From Planctomycetota bacterium (GTDB lineage Bacteria > Planctomycetota > Phycisphaerae > Phycisphaerales > UBA1924): a stretch of 45,075 nucleotides of DNA. Shown here in pieces: positions 25,801 through 33,488 of this stretch (the stretch's first letter is position 1; every line of letters begins with the position of its first letter). The notes beneath the pieces are model-generated. The model saw nothing but the letters and a program-made list of their open reading frames with translations, searched no databases and was not told the origin of the DNA. The stretch lies in contig JAEYUO010000077.1 in the NCBI GenBank assembly GCA_023432465.1, positions 1 to 45,075 of the forward strand, in the 5' to 3' direction. The translations under genes and the position numbers were made by a program.

Positions 25801-26912
25801 GCGCCGTCTCGCGGGAATCCGGCGGGTTCTCCAAGTATCTGCAGAATGAGCAGTGGCACCCCTCCACCGGCCAGCCCGTCGATTACAAGGACGACCTCGA
25901 CAAGCAGATCCGCGAGTCGCTCTCGGAGCGGTTCGATGTGCAGGCGGTCTACTTCCACAAGCCGCAGGTTCAGCCCATGGGCCTCCCCCGCGAAGGCTGG
26001 GAGCAGTGGCCGCTGTGCTACCTGCTGCTCAAGCCCAAGGACCCAAGCGTGGACCGGGTCACGCCGCTCAAGATGGACATGGATTTCTCGGATGGTCAGG
26101 GCATGGTCGTCCTGCCGGTGACTTCGCAGGTTGTGCTGATCGATGCCAAGAACCGCGAAGGCACGCCGCGGCCGGTCGCGGGCGTCGAGGTGGAACAGGT
26201 GCTCGACGATCGCTCGATCGCCGGCCCCAACTCGACCGGCGTGGCTCGCCTTGAAGTTCGGGCACGCGGCACGGGTCTCATGCCCGCGCTCGACAAACTT
26301 GTGGACCTGCACTCGATGAAGGGTGTTGAAGTCATCAAGTCCGAGGATCAGGGCCTGAACATCGTGGACCTCGATACCTCCGGCGACGCCGTCGTGCCAA
26401 TCTCGGAGCGAAGCTGGGTGCTCGAGTTGCGGCCCGTGAGCAGCGGTCCCTCGACCTTCGCATTCCCGACGCTGCGATCAACCGATGCCAAGCTCACCCT
26501 GAAGCGTTACGCCGATGCGGATCTTGTTGATGCCCCGCCGACGGTGGCGATCGCCGCCATCGGCGGACCCACGCGCTGGTGGCTGCCGGTCACGGGCGGC
26601 GTGATCGGGGCGATCGGCGGTCTCCTGATTGTTGGCTGGTTCCGTCGGAGGTCCCGGTGTGCACAGCTTGTCGCCGCGCCCCGCTTCCAGATGCCAGATC
26701 ACGTGACGCCGGTCGGCGCCATCGCGCTCCTCCGGCGGATGGCGAATGTCCCTGAGGCTTCGCTCTCGGCCTCGGAGCGGCAGCAACTTGCCTCAACCAT
26801 CAGCGATCTGGAACTGAAGTACTTCGCCCCGCCCAACGGGCACGGCGAGCCGCCGGCGGAGCCGGAACTCGTCGGCGTTGTTCGCGAGTGGGTGCACAAG
26901 GCGGCGCGATAA
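22866..26912 (+). CDS. Giant (1,348 aa) secreted, membrane-anchored protein of the MoxR-vWA operon
   Basis: I do not recognise a characterised family. A signal peptide (to about 42; the ATG at 22893 is a possible second start) is followed by a Gly/Arg/Asp-rich region, a Pro/Ala-rich linker (about 136-176) and a Met-rich acidic segment (about 190-245). A long helical region follows (about 245-625), then a Tyr/Gly-rich spacer (about 631-662), a second helical region (about 663-950) and a beta-rich part. One transmembrane helix lies near 1238-1258, with about 90 cytosolic residues after it. The cytosolic tail (LLRRM ... LSASERQQLASTI ... LELKYF ... VREWV) resembles the cytosolic end of BatD-type proteins. 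It lies 53 nt after the previous gene, so it is likely the last gene of the operon. A role as the envelope-exposed effector or scaffold is inference. Confidence 0.8.
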   Translation: MRGEEFGAKMIDQRVKTCSRTLSLMLAAGLVAAAGSGEASAQYFTGSSSMAFPYDPEMYGMPGMPRPRGGEDDEIPDFDPFEARGRRGGGQQDDPRLTPKTDLGKRIAQLDLMRDQQMVLAARARLAAQARELMLNPPPPAPPAAPAGASGQPGDAPAQPAPAEPVPAPAAPAGEGLVPTLPAGALPEGMTPEMLMEMMQAAMAEGMDPEDMDEETLAMMGMGGVQPGGPAGPGGMSPEQMKAMQEKQAAIGKQAERFRMMVIAGDWPAVGEFLRTEAGEDALAIYNIVLTQLQQRDQAIVPDEVIGISDICPADLEEKFIEKLGALLKATQGRGSQAGAVAARIRAGTKHFGGEDPAARKRAATLLVAAGLPVEAQAYLPPLAQAREAKDPELLNLYAVYFAALAKGKQGTERQAAIDQGWQVSLEVLQIPTAPAAQRTKGLERALRFLADMPPETGDAWLATLFADAGSDIGWKAIDRVATYSRFMRQQQRAADDRLKALQLIKRVGAGIVSGAGENIAEWRTGLNMLTMSVLEEAELTKNRQPNERVQTIPADQLNTVLPDGAWLASIDPGLAAKLEVMVATTSGGSGETEAVLAMIRPIVKSDPDRARKLAEALIAAWPSFVNPQPRYDEYGYGGYNPYAYNPYARRFYGGGMGGAGVTPLTRAKQQRNLEKLASMLEELRKLDLGDLPTASIVAAFAASHSDAEVYSTDDIERVFGPIESMSNTTRRELASGMRQRLVTIWRNPQVQQQAQTRRTDRELASEVLRGYDVAIAMLPPMDGSQDAAAWEAACTLADLLFDKSEFLYGQKADLATYADTRNQAFYHYARAAAMYREALASGVIKPSVRIFVQWFSSALGASDLAQLTRQDATDPDQVDAVRAAIARLPDGQVDRHMGLLAKELSQSSERTNPELKPRFLRHAARIVGEHPDAKPILDRVAYYDDLLREIELTLSIDGPTQVGHGDAFGAQLAIWCTRAVSRESGGFSKYLQNEQWHPSTGQPVDYKDDLDKQIRESLSERFDVQAVYFHKPQVQPMGLPREGWEQWPLCYLLLKPKDPSVDRVTPLKMDMDFSDGQGMVVLPVTSQVVLIDAKNREGTPRPVAGVEVEQVLDDRSIAGPNSTGVARLEVRARGTGLMPALDKLVDLHSMKGVEVIKSEDQGLNIVDLDTSGDAVVPISERSWVLELRPVSSGPSTFAFPTLRSTDAKLTLKRYADADLVDAPPTVAIAAIGGPTRWWLPVTGGVIGAIGGLLIVGWFRRRSRCAQLVAAPRFQMPDHVTPVGAIALLRRMANVPEASLSASERQQLASTISDLELKYFAPPNGHGEPPAEPELVGVVREWVHKAAR

Positions 26913-26916
26913 GGCG

Positions 26917-29253
26917 TCACCGCTCCGGTGCGATATCGAGCTTGAGCACCGAGTAGCCGTCGATCTCAAAGTGCTCAACGACAATCTCGGCCTCGCGCTC
27001 TTCGGACAGTTCGAGTACCCCGGTGTCCCGCGTGGGGCCGTGCCACGTCCAGTTCTCAATGATCGGCGTGCCGTCCACCATGACTCGCACGCCATCATCC
27101 GACAATGCTGAGAATCGCCACTTCCCCGCCGGCAGCACGAGCCGCGCGCGGGCGATCATGCCGAAGCGGTCCGGGCCGGGGGCGAACTCCTTGAGCGGAC
27201 CGGCCCACTTCTGGTCCTTTGGTCCGCCGTGGCCATACTCAAAGTCGATCGCGGGCGCCATGACGCTCAGGGCCGTGTCACGCTGCGCCAGCGCGCGCCA
27301 GGCTTCCAGGTCGGTCCGCGGGTCGGCGTTCTCGTCCCAGGCAAACGTTGTCACTTGCCAGACCGCCGAAACGATCACGCCACGGATCGGCAGTTCGACC
27401 AGACCGGTCTGCGCCACGAAGTCGTACGCGAAGACACCGTTTCGATCGCTGGCCGGCACGATGCGCACGATCGACGGGAGGTCGCGATGCTGGTTCGGCT
27501 CCGCCGAGGCCACGATCGCCGGAAGCCTGCCATCGCGAACCGCCATCGCCGAACTGACATCAATGTCGCCACGCGCGCCGAAGACCTCATAGGTATGACC
27601 GTCCGCATCCGCCGAGCGCAGCCGCGCCATGGGCGTCTCGTGATCCCACGGTCCCCATTCGCCCATGATGATGTTCTGCCGACCTCGAAGGTGGGCTCGA
27701 GCGCTGATGGGGCGCGAATCGCCCGAGGCCGTGTACGCCGGCATCGGCAGCGGCTCCCCGTCCCACTCGTCCAACAGCGTCACGCCCCCGGGCACGAGGC
27801 GCTCGACCCCAACCCCGGGATCGATCTTCACGGCGTTGCGTGCATAGACGGTGTCCGTTACCAGAGGCTCTGGCCCTTCATCGCGGACCTCCACCGCCAC
27901 GAGCGGCCGATCCGGGTGTGGCCTGCCGAAGGGCTGCTGCGGATCGATCCGGAAGATGTTCCCGACGATCACGTTGCCCCGCACGCCGACGTAGTTCGCC
28001 TTGCCCCACGTGCGAGCCGCGAAGTCTCCGTGGTCATCCGACCACAGGTGCACGCCGCAGCGGTTGTTGATGAACTCATTGCCCACGATTTGGTTCTGTG
28101 CGCCATGCTCGATGTTCACACCACCGCGTTCAAGACCGTACGCCATGCCGCCGTTGCCGGTGAAGACATTCCGCATGATGAGCGTGTCCTGCGAGTATCC
28201 GGCCCAGACGCCGCAGATCGCGTTTTCGGTGAAGCGGTTGTTGTAGATCTTGTTGCCGAACGAGAAGGTCATCTCCAGCCCGTGCGCCGGCGCGTAGGAC
28301 AGATCGTTGTCCGCAAAGAGGTTGTTGTTGCAGCCCTTGCGTTTGAAGTCAAAGCCCTCCGGGGCGCCCTCGCCGTTCAGGGCCTCGAGCCCCGCGAAGC
28401 CGAAGATGCCATCCCCCGAGTGTGTGCACGAGTTCTCGATGACGAGGTTGTCGGAGCACTGCTCGAACATCAGGATGCCCGCGGAGTCCTGCCCGCGGTT
28501 GTACACCCCCTCGGAGTGTCCGCGTACACAGAAGTCAAAGGCGTTGCGGGTGATCGTGCACGATGAGGTCCGGAACATCCCGAGCCCCCACCCCGAGAGA
28601 AACGAGCAGTCGTTGTCGTACACCAGTCCGTTCCGCACGGAGTGCAGAAGGATGCCGTTCTGCCCGCGCCGAACCCGGACCTTGCTGATCGTCGGCCACG
28701 ATGAGTTGCGGATGTACAGTCCCGCGCCGTGCTGCGTCGCCCACTCATCCTTCTCATTGCGATGCGGGAACAGCCAGTCGGCCGGGTCCTCCCGCAGCGG
28801 GGTGGACTTCAGCCTCTGCCGGTAGTTGTCCGAGAGATCCGCTCCATCGATCTGCAACTCATCGCAGTCGGTCGCCCAGATTCCGACCTTGAAGCCATGG
28901 ATCCGGGCGCCTGAGATCGTTACCCCCTTCGCGCCCTGGATCCGGATGCCGATCCCCGCGTACGCGTCCCACGGCCCGTGGGGCACTTCCTCCGGCCGCG
29001 GCCCGCCCCAAAGGGCGGAGCCCTCCTTGAAAACGACCCGAATGCCCGATGCGCGGATATGGATGACGCCGTTGCCGTCGCTATCCGCGATCGTTGTCCC
29101 CGGCGGAATCTCGATGATGCACGAACGCTTGATCTCGGTGTTATCGGCGGTGACCGTCACCACAGGCAGGTTCGCCTGGCCGCGGCAGAGCGTGCAGGCT
29201 CCCAAAGCGGCGATCAGGATCACGATGGCATCGGGGAATCGGATCGGCTTCAT
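26917..29253 (-). CDS. Secreted parallel beta-helix protein with C-terminal PA14-like domain
   Basis: The 778-aa protein has a signal sequence (to about 27; LGAC near 16-19 could also be a lipobox). A long right-handed beta-helix follows (about 60-440), visible as repeated N-x-I / G-V / N-x-F rungs such as NNLFADND, NKIYNNRF and NQIVGNEF. A mixed beta region follows, and a PA14-like domain ends the protein (about 680-775: WRFSALSDDGVRVMVDG ... ENWTWHG). Beta-helix proteins of this kind often act on or bind polysaccharides, but no lyase catalytic residues are recognised, so no enzyme is claimed. The ATG at 29253 lies 7 nt after TACAGT; GTG 29262 lies too close to that box. It is convergent with the giant gene, 4 nt apart. 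Confidence 0.85.
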   Translation of the reverse strand: MKPIRFPDAIVILIAALGACTLCRGQANLPVVTVTADNTEIKRSCIIEIPPGTTIADSDGNGVIHIRASGIRVVFKEGSALWGGPRPEEVPHGPWDAYAGIGIRIQGAKGVTISGARIHGFKVGIWATDCDELQIDGADLSDNYRQRLKSTPLREDPADWLFPHRNEKDEWATQHGAGLYIRNSSWPTISKVRVRRGQNGILLHSVRNGLVYDNDCSFLSGWGLGMFRTSSCTITRNAFDFCVRGHSEGVYNRGQDSAGILMFEQCSDNLVIENSCTHSGDGIFGFAGLEALNGEGAPEGFDFKRKGCNNNLFADNDLSYAPAHGLEMTFSFGNKIYNNRFTENAICGVWAGYSQDTLIMRNVFTGNGGMAYGLERGGVNIEHGAQNQIVGNEFINNRCGVHLWSDDHGDFAARTWGKANYVGVRGNVIVGNIFRIDPQQPFGRPHPDRPLVAVEVRDEGPEPLVTDTVYARNAVKIDPGVGVERLVPGGVTLLDEWDGEPLPMPAYTASGDSRPISARAHLRGRQNIIMGEWGPWDHETPMARLRSADADGHTYEVFGARGDIDVSSAMAVRDGRLPAIVASAEPNQHRDLPSIVRIVPASDRNGVFAYDFVAQTGLVELPIRGVIVSAVWQVTTFAWDENADPRTDLEAWRALAQRDTALSVMAPAIDFEYGHGGPKDQKWAGPLKEFAPGPDRFGMIARARLVLPAGKWRFSALSDDGVRVMVDGTPIIENWTWHGPTRDTGVLELSEEREAEIVVEHFEIDGYSVLKLDIAPER

Positions 29254-29260
29254 GGTCCAC

Positions 29261-29266
29261 ACTGTA
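29261..29266 (-). promoter_or_regulatory. TACAGT -10 box, 7 nt before the beta-helix gene
   Basis: Read on the minus strand, TACAGT is followed by 7 nt and the ATG at 29253. No Shine-Dalgarno site is present. It would give a leaderless mRNA. Confidence 0.5.
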
Positions 29267-29320
29267 CCGCCGGGCGGGCAGGCAGTTGTGCGACCCCGGG
29301 CACGCCCGGTCCGGGTGCGG

Positions 29321-29326
29321 TATGCT
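29321..29326 (+). promoter_or_regulatory. TATGCT -10 box, 10 nt before the MalK-type ATPase gene
   Basis: TATGCT is followed by 10 nt and the ATG at 29337, with no Shine-Dalgarno site. The transcript would begin within about 3 nt of the start codon. It lies 55 bp from the divergent TACAGT box. Confidence 0.5.
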
Positions 29327-29336
29327 GTAGCCGCCC

Positions 29337-30485
29337 ATGGCAGACATTAGACTCGAAGGCGTATCCAAGAACTACGGCTCCGGCGGCGGCAAGGCGGTGG
29401 ACGATGTGTCGCTCACCGTCGCCGACGGTTCGTTCACGGTGCTGGTCGGGCCGTCCGGCTGCGGCAAGTCCACCACCCTGCGCATGGTCGCGGGCCTGGA
29501 GGAGATCACTTCGGGTTTGATCGCCATCGGCGGTCAGCGGGTGAACGATGTCGCCCCCAAGGACCGCGACATCGCCATGGTCTTTCAGAACTACGCGCTG
29601 TATCCGCACATGACCGTGCGGCAGAACCTCGGGTTCGCGCTCAAGATGCGCAAGGTGAGCAAAGCGGAGATCGACCGCCGCGTGACCGACGTTGCGCAGA
29701 CGCTCGGGCTCTCCGAACTGCTGGACCGCAAGCCGGGCCAGCTCTCCGGCGGCCAGCGGCAGCGCGTCGCCGTCGGCCGGGCCATTGTTCGAGAGCCCAG
29801 GGCCTTCTTGTTCGATGAGCCGCTGAGCAATCTCGATGCACGTCTGCGTGTATCCACGCGGGCGGAGCTCAAGGCCCTGCACCAGCGTCTCCGCACCACG
29901 ACCCTCTACGTCACGCACGATCAGGAAGAGGCCATGACACTCGGCGACCAGGTGGTCGTGATGTCCAACGGTCGAATCCAGCAGGCCGGTCCGCCGCTGG
30001 AGATCTATCGCAAGCCCGCCAACCGCTTCGTCGCGGGCTTCCTCGGCACACCGCCCATGAACTTCCTAGAAGGCGAGCTCAACTGTCCCACTGCCTATGA
30101 GAAGCAGTTGTTCCTGACCGATGCCCGCGATCTGGTCGATGAGCGATTCGGGCTCGCGTTCACCGCGGCACAATCCGAAGCGCTCAAGCCCTATCAGGGC
30201 CAGCGCGTCGTCATCGGGTTCCGCCCGCACGCACTCTCGGTCGCGAGCGATCAGCAGCAGGGCCGGGAGTTCTCCGACAGCAACGAGTTCGTGCTCGAAC
30301 TGCTCGTCGTCGAACCCCTCGGCGACACGATGGACCTCATCTGTCAGACCGCCGGAGGCGAGCGCATCGTGGCCCGCGTCGCCGCGGCCGACGGCCTGAT
30401 TGCCGGGACCACCATCCGCCTCGCCATCGACCCCGCACGACTGCACGTGTTCGAACCCGGCGAGTTTGGCCGGTCGCTCGTGTAG
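29337..30485 (+). CDS. MalK/UgpC-type sugar ABC transporter ATP-binding protein (orphan)
   Basis: The 382-aa protein has Walker A GPSGCGKST, VFQNYALYPHMTV after the Q-loop, signature LSGGQRQRVAVGRA, Walker B FLFDEPLSNLDARLR and H-loop THDQEEAM, all in the first 240 residues. A C-terminal MalK/TOBE-type regulatory domain fills residues about 245-382 (PMNFLEGEL ... GFRPHALSV). Such ATPases drive import of maltose, glycerol-3-phosphate or other sugars and can serve several importers. No permease or binding protein lies nearby, so it is an orphan that probably supplies transporters encoded elsewhere. The length is normal. The start lies 10 nt after TATGCT. An 11-bp tandem repeat begins 5 nt after the stop. 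Confidence 0.94.
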   Translation: MADIRLEGVSKNYGSGGGKAVDDVSLTVADGSFTVLVGPSGCGKSTTLRMVAGLEEITSGLIAIGGQRVNDVAPKDRDIAMVFQNYALYPHMTVRQNLGFALKMRKVSKAEIDRRVTDVAQTLGLSELLDRKPGQLSGGQRQRVAVGRAIVREPRAFLFDEPLSNLDARLRVSTRAELKALHQRLRTTTLYVTHDQEEAMTLGDQVVVMSNGRIQQAGPPLEIYRKPANRFVAGFLGTPPMNFLEGELNCPTAYEKQLFLTDARDLVDERFGLAFTAAQSEALKPYQGQRVVIGFRPHALSVASDQQQGREFSDSNEFVLELLVVEPLGDTMDLICQTAGGERIVARVAAADGLIAGTTIRLAIDPARLHVFEPGEFGRSLV

Positions 30486-30489
30486 CAAT

Positions 30490-30531
30490 GGGGGAGCAAG
30501 GGGGGAGCAGTGGGGGAGCAGTGGGGGGGCG
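30490..30531. repeat. 11-bp tandem repeat, GGGGGAGCA core
   Basis: GGGGGAGCA recurs at 30490, 30501 and 30512 with an exact 11-bp period, and a degenerate fourth copy starts at 30523. It fills the gap between the ATPase stop and the zinc-ribbon gene. The period is not a multiple of three, and the array is strongly G-skewed, so it is a candidate for copy-number variation. Confidence 0.75.
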
Positions 30532-30555
30532 GGACTCGTGCACTGCGGGCTGGAC

Positions 30556-30927
30556 ATGCTCTACGTCACACTCGCCGTCCTCGCCATCCCGTTCGTTGCC
30601 ATGCTCTGGGCGATCGTGTGCATCGCGAGGGACCGCGCACGGCTTCGGAAGCATCACTTCCTGTCGCTGCTCGGCGGGTTCCTCCTGCTTCCGATCGGCA
30701 TCACCTATCTCGGCGTGGTCGAAATCGGGCTCGACTGGTTGACAACGCTTCCGGGCGTTGTCTTTGCCACGGTCTTGCTCATTGGGCTGGTGGTCTTTAT
30801 ACGGGCGGAGGTGCTCCGGCATCGCGATCGCCCGTTTCCCACCTGGGCGTGTCAGAACTGCGGCTATGACCGGCGCGGCATCGCCGGGCCCTGCCCCGAA
30901 TGCGGAACCGATTCGGCTCCCGGTTGA
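30556..30927 (+). CDS. Small membrane protein with C-terminal zinc ribbon
   Basis: The 123-aa protein has three predicted transmembrane helices (about 3-22, 36-55 and 64-83), a short basic loop, and a C-terminal zinc ribbon with Cys at 99, 102, 113 and 116 (CQNCGYDRRG ... CPECG). Small membrane proteins ending in this CGYDLRG/CPECG ribbon are very common in planctomycetes; their function is unknown. The start is uncertain. ATG 30556 is given; GTG 30538, in the same frame and right after the G-rich repeat, would add six residues. Neither has a convincing ribosome-binding site. It is convergent with proA. Confidence 0.75.
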   Translation: MLYVTLAVLAIPFVAMLWAIVCIARDRARLRKHHFLSLLGGFLLLPIGITYLGVVEIGLDWLTTLPGVVFATVLLIGLVVFIRAEVLRHRDRPFPTWACQNCGYDRRGIAGPCPECGTDSAPG

Positions 30928-30950
30928 GGCATCTACCTGTCCTGAGTGAA

Positions 30951-30969
30951 ACGCATTCACGCGATGCGT
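30951..30969. terminator. Hairpin between convergent zinc-ribbon and proA genes
   Basis: ACGCAT - 7 nt - ATGCGT is a perfect inverted repeat in the 95-bp gap between two convergent genes. It has no T-run on either side, so if it terminates transcription it is not a standard intrinsic terminator. Confidence 0.3.
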
Positions 30970-31022
30970 GGCCAAGAGTCCGCAGCCTTCGGCCCTGGGC
31001 TCGAGTCCGGGACGAGTACTCA

Positions 31023-32267
31023 TCAGCGAGTCTGTCCATTCGCGAGGACGATGAACCGCTGCGTGGTCAGCTCTTCCAGCCCCATCGGGCCATAGGCGTG
31101 GATGCGGCTGGTGCTGATGCCGATCTCCGCGCCAAGCCCCAGCGTGAATCCATCGTTCAGCCGCGTCGAGCCGTTCACCACGACACACGAGGCATCCACC
31201 CGGCGGCAGAACTCCGCCGCGGCGATGTCGTCGCGTGTCAGGATCGCCTCCGTGTGGTTGCTGCCGTACCGGCGGATGTGATCGATCGCCGCATCAAGCC
31301 CATCGACAACGCGCATCGCGACCGTGAGCGAGAGGAACTCTCTTCCGAAATCCTCGGGCGCGGCGGGAATGGCCCCCGGCGCAAGCGCGGCAACCAGCGG
31401 CCCGCCGCGCACCTCCACGCCGTGCCGGCGATAGGTGTCCACCATCGCGGGCACGAACGTATCCGCGACTGCCCGGTGCACGAGAACGCACTCGCACGCG
31501 TTGCACGTGGCCGGGGCGCGAACCTTGGCCGAGAGGCAGATGTCGCGGGACATCTCCGCATCCGCGGACTCATCGACAAAGATGTGGTTGACGCCCTCAA
31601 AGTGCTGCACGGTGGGGATCCTCGAGTGCTCGCGTACGAACCGGATCAGTTCCTTGCCGCCGCGTGGGATCACCAGATCGATGCTTCGATCCAGCGTGAG
31701 CAAGTGCCGCAGTTCCTCGCGCCCGATCGCGGGCAGCACGACCGCCGCCTCTCGCGGAACCCCATGGTCATCGAGCACCGCCCAGATCAGTTCGGCGATT
31801 GCCGCGTTTGAACGCGCGGCCTCTTTGCCGCCCTTCAGGATGCACGCATTCCCGGCCTTGAAGCACAGCGCAAATGCCTCGGCGGTCACGCCCGGGCGGG
31901 CCTCGTAGATCATGCAGATCACGCCGAGCGGCGATCGGACTTTGCGCACACGCAGCCCATCCGTGGTGGTGCTGTCTCGCGTGACCGTCCCGACCGGGTC
32001 CGGCAACGCCGCAACAGCGCGAAGGCCTGTGGCGAGCTGCAAGAGTGAGGACTCGGTGACCGACAGTCGCGCGAGCTTCGGCTCATCCAGGCCCGACAGC
32101 CGAGCGGCCTCGACATCGGCACGATTCGCCGTCAAGATGGCTTCGGAGTGCCGCTCAATCGCATCCGCCAGCGACCGCAGGACGGAGTCCTTGGCATCCG
32201 CCGTCAGCTGCGCCACCACCGGCGCGGCCGCGCGAGCAAGCGAAGCTGATCGTTCGATATCAACCAT
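31023..32267 (-). CDS. proA: Glutamate-5-semialdehyde dehydrogenase (gamma-glutamyl phosphate reductase)
   Basis: The 414-aa cytoplasmic enzyme has the ProA blocks: SPLGVICMIYEARPGVT, KAGNACILKGGKEA, the nucleophile Cys region ATCNACECVLVH (near 250-260), RYGSNHTEAI and the C-terminal GLGAEIGISTSR ... GPMGLEELTT. It reduces gamma-glutamyl phosphate with NADPH to glutamate-5-semialdehyde, the second step of proline synthesis. The length is normal. It follows proB on the same strand after 33 nt and also has its own TATCCT box 6 nt before the ATG, so it may be transcribed both ways. Confidence 0.97.
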   Translation of the reverse strand: MVDIERSASLARAAAPVVAQLTADAKDSVLRSLADAIERHSEAILTANRADVEAARLSGLDEPKLARLSVTESSLLQLATGLRAVAALPDPVGTVTRDSTTTDGLRVRKVRSPLGVICMIYEARPGVTAEAFALCFKAGNACILKGGKEAARSNAAIAELIWAVLDDHGVPREAAVVLPAIGREELRHLLTLDRSIDLVIPRGGKELIRFVREHSRIPTVQHFEGVNHIFVDESADAEMSRDICLSAKVRAPATCNACECVLVHRAVADTFVPAMVDTYRRHGVEVRGGPLVAALAPGAIPAAPEDFGREFLSLTVAMRVVDGLDAAIDHIRRYGSNHTEAILTRDDIAAAEFCRRVDASCVVVNGSTRLNDGFTLGLGAEIGISTSRIHAYGPMGLEELTTQRFIVLANGQTR

Positions 32268-32273
32268 CGCGCA

Positions 32274-32279
32274 AGGATA
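32274..32279 (-). promoter_or_regulatory. TATCCT -10 box, 6 nt before proA
   Basis: Read on the minus strand, TATCCT is followed by 6 nt and the ATG at 32267. It lies in the 33-nt gap after proB and would give a leaderless proA transcript separate from proBA. Confidence 0.45.
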
Positions 32280-32300
32280 CGCGCCCGAGCAACTGGCGCG

Positions 32301-33416
32301 TTACCCGATCGTGACGATGTCACTGCGGTGCACCACCTCATCGCAGTAGGCATAGCCCAAGATCGCACGGATGCGGCTGCTGCGCTCGCCGCGGATGAGG
32401 CGGAGCTCCTCGGAGCCATACCGGGCCAGTCCCCGCGCAAACACGGCGCCGCCCTTGGTGCGCAGTTCGACCGGCGCCCCCATCGCAAACTCTCCCTCGA
32501 CCCCGACGACGCCCCCCGGCAGCAGGCTCGCATGTCTGTCGATGATCGCGATTCGCGCCCCCTCATCAACGACGATCGTGCCGCGCACCCGGGCCGAAAG
32601 GCCCAGCCACCGCTGACGCGAGCGTCCGAGCTTGCGCGCATGCACCGGCACGCACAGCGTCCCGACATCATCTCCCGCGAGCACGCGGGCCAATACCCCC
32701 GTCTCGCGGCCGTCGGCGATGACGCTCGGAATACCCATGCTCGCCGCCGTCGCCGCGGCACGCAGCTTCGTCGCCATGCCGCCGGTTCCGGTCTCGGTTT
32801 TCACCTTCGTGACGTGCGCCATCGCGCTGCCGGGATCGCTGAGCAGCGGGATCCGCGTTCCGGGCTTCCCGCCCTCCAGCACACCCGGCACGCTCGAGAG
32901 CATGATCAGCAGGTCCGCGCTCACCAGCCCCGCGACCAGCGCGGAGAGATGGTCGTTATCACCGAGCTTGATCTCCGCGAACGACACGGAGTCGTTCTCG
33001 TTGATGATCGGAACAATGCCCCGGGCGAGCAGCTCCCCCAGCGTCGCGCGCGCGTTCAGGAAGCGGCCGCGATGGTCAAGGTCATCGGCTGTCAGCAGCA
33101 CCTGCGCGACAGCTCTTCCAGACGCACCGGAGCCAAACGCTCCGCTCCAGGCATTCATGAGCCGGGGCTGGCCGACCGCCGCCGCGGCCTGCTTGCCGAC
33201 GATGGTCTTCGGGGGGACATTCAACCCGAGCCCGCGGAACCCGCTCGCCACTGCGCCGGAGGAGACGATCACGATCTGCCTTCCGCTTCCGCACGCCGCA
33301 ATCTCCGCGGCCAATCGGCTGACGGTCGTCACATCGAGTTCCCCATCACGGGCAAGCACGGCCGAACCCAGTTTCAGCACCACCCGCCTTGCCGCTTTGA
33401 GGGAGTCCCGTTGCAT
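32301..33416 (-). CDS. proB: Glutamate 5-kinase with C-terminal PUA domain
   Basis: The 371-aa protein has an amino-acid-kinase domain (about 8-255) with VVLKLGSAVL, IVIVSSGAVASG, PIINENDSVS, LGDNDHLSALVA and GTGGMATKLRAA, followed by a PUA domain (about 275-365). This is the full-length bacterial ProB layout. It phosphorylates glutamate, the committed and normally proline-inhibited step. The ATG at 33416 is chosen over the frame opening at 33467 because it sits just before the kinase core and follows a TACGCT box by 11 nt. Forms proBA with the next gene; divergent from the FIST gene. Confidence 0.96.
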   Translation of the reverse strand: MQRDSLKAARRVVLKLGSAVLARDGELDVTTVSRLAAEIAACGSGRQIVIVSSGAVASGFRGLGLNVPPKTIVGKQAAAAVGQPRLMNAWSGAFGSGASGRAVAQVLLTADDLDHRGRFLNARATLGELLARGIVPIINENDSVSFAEIKLGDNDHLSALVAGLVSADLLIMLSSVPGVLEGGKPGTRIPLLSDPGSAMAHVTKVKTETGTGGMATKLRAAATAASMGIPSVIADGRETGVLARVLAGDDVGTLCVPVHARKLGRSRQRWLGLSARVRGTIVVDEGARIAIIDRHASLLPGGVVGVEGEFAMGAPVELRTKGGAVFARGLARYGSEELRLIRGERSSRIRAILGYAYCDEVVHRSDIVTIG

Positions 33417-33427
33417 ACGCGGGCGAC

Positions 33428-33433
33428 AGCGTA
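33428..33433 (-). promoter_or_regulatory. TACGCT -10 box, 11 nt before proB
   Basis: Read on the minus strand, TACGCT is followed by 11 nt and the ATG at 33416, with no Shine-Dalgarno site. The leader would be about 4 nt or less. Confidence 0.4.
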
Positions 33434-33474
33434 GCCGCGGGAAGCTGGCCGGGATCACGACCACCAAGCCTCGC

Positions 33475-33480
33475 TACACT
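33475..33480 (+). promoter_or_regulatory. TACACT -10 box, 8 nt before the FIST gene
   Basis: GCTACACT is followed by 8 nt and the TTG at 33489. Sequence and spacing are identical to the mntR promoter. It lies 42 bp from the divergent proB box and decides in favour of the TTG start. Confidence 0.55.
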
Positions 33481-33488
33481 GCTGGCCC

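Noticed and set aside
22971..26312. 1,113-aa open frame antisense to the giant protein gene
   Set aside because: It is a codon-phase shadow: composition is His/Arg/Gly-rich without domains, and the sense strand has a signal peptide, a transmembrane helix and ordered segments.
30490..30531. Possible CRISPR-like repeat
   Set aside because: The units are 11 bp with no unique spacers and no cas genes nearby; it is a simple tandem repeat.
30337..31188. 283-aa minus-strand open frame over the zinc-ribbon gene
   Set aside because: It overlaps the end of the MalK-type ATPase, the repeat and the zinc-ribbon gene in antisense and has no recognisable domain.
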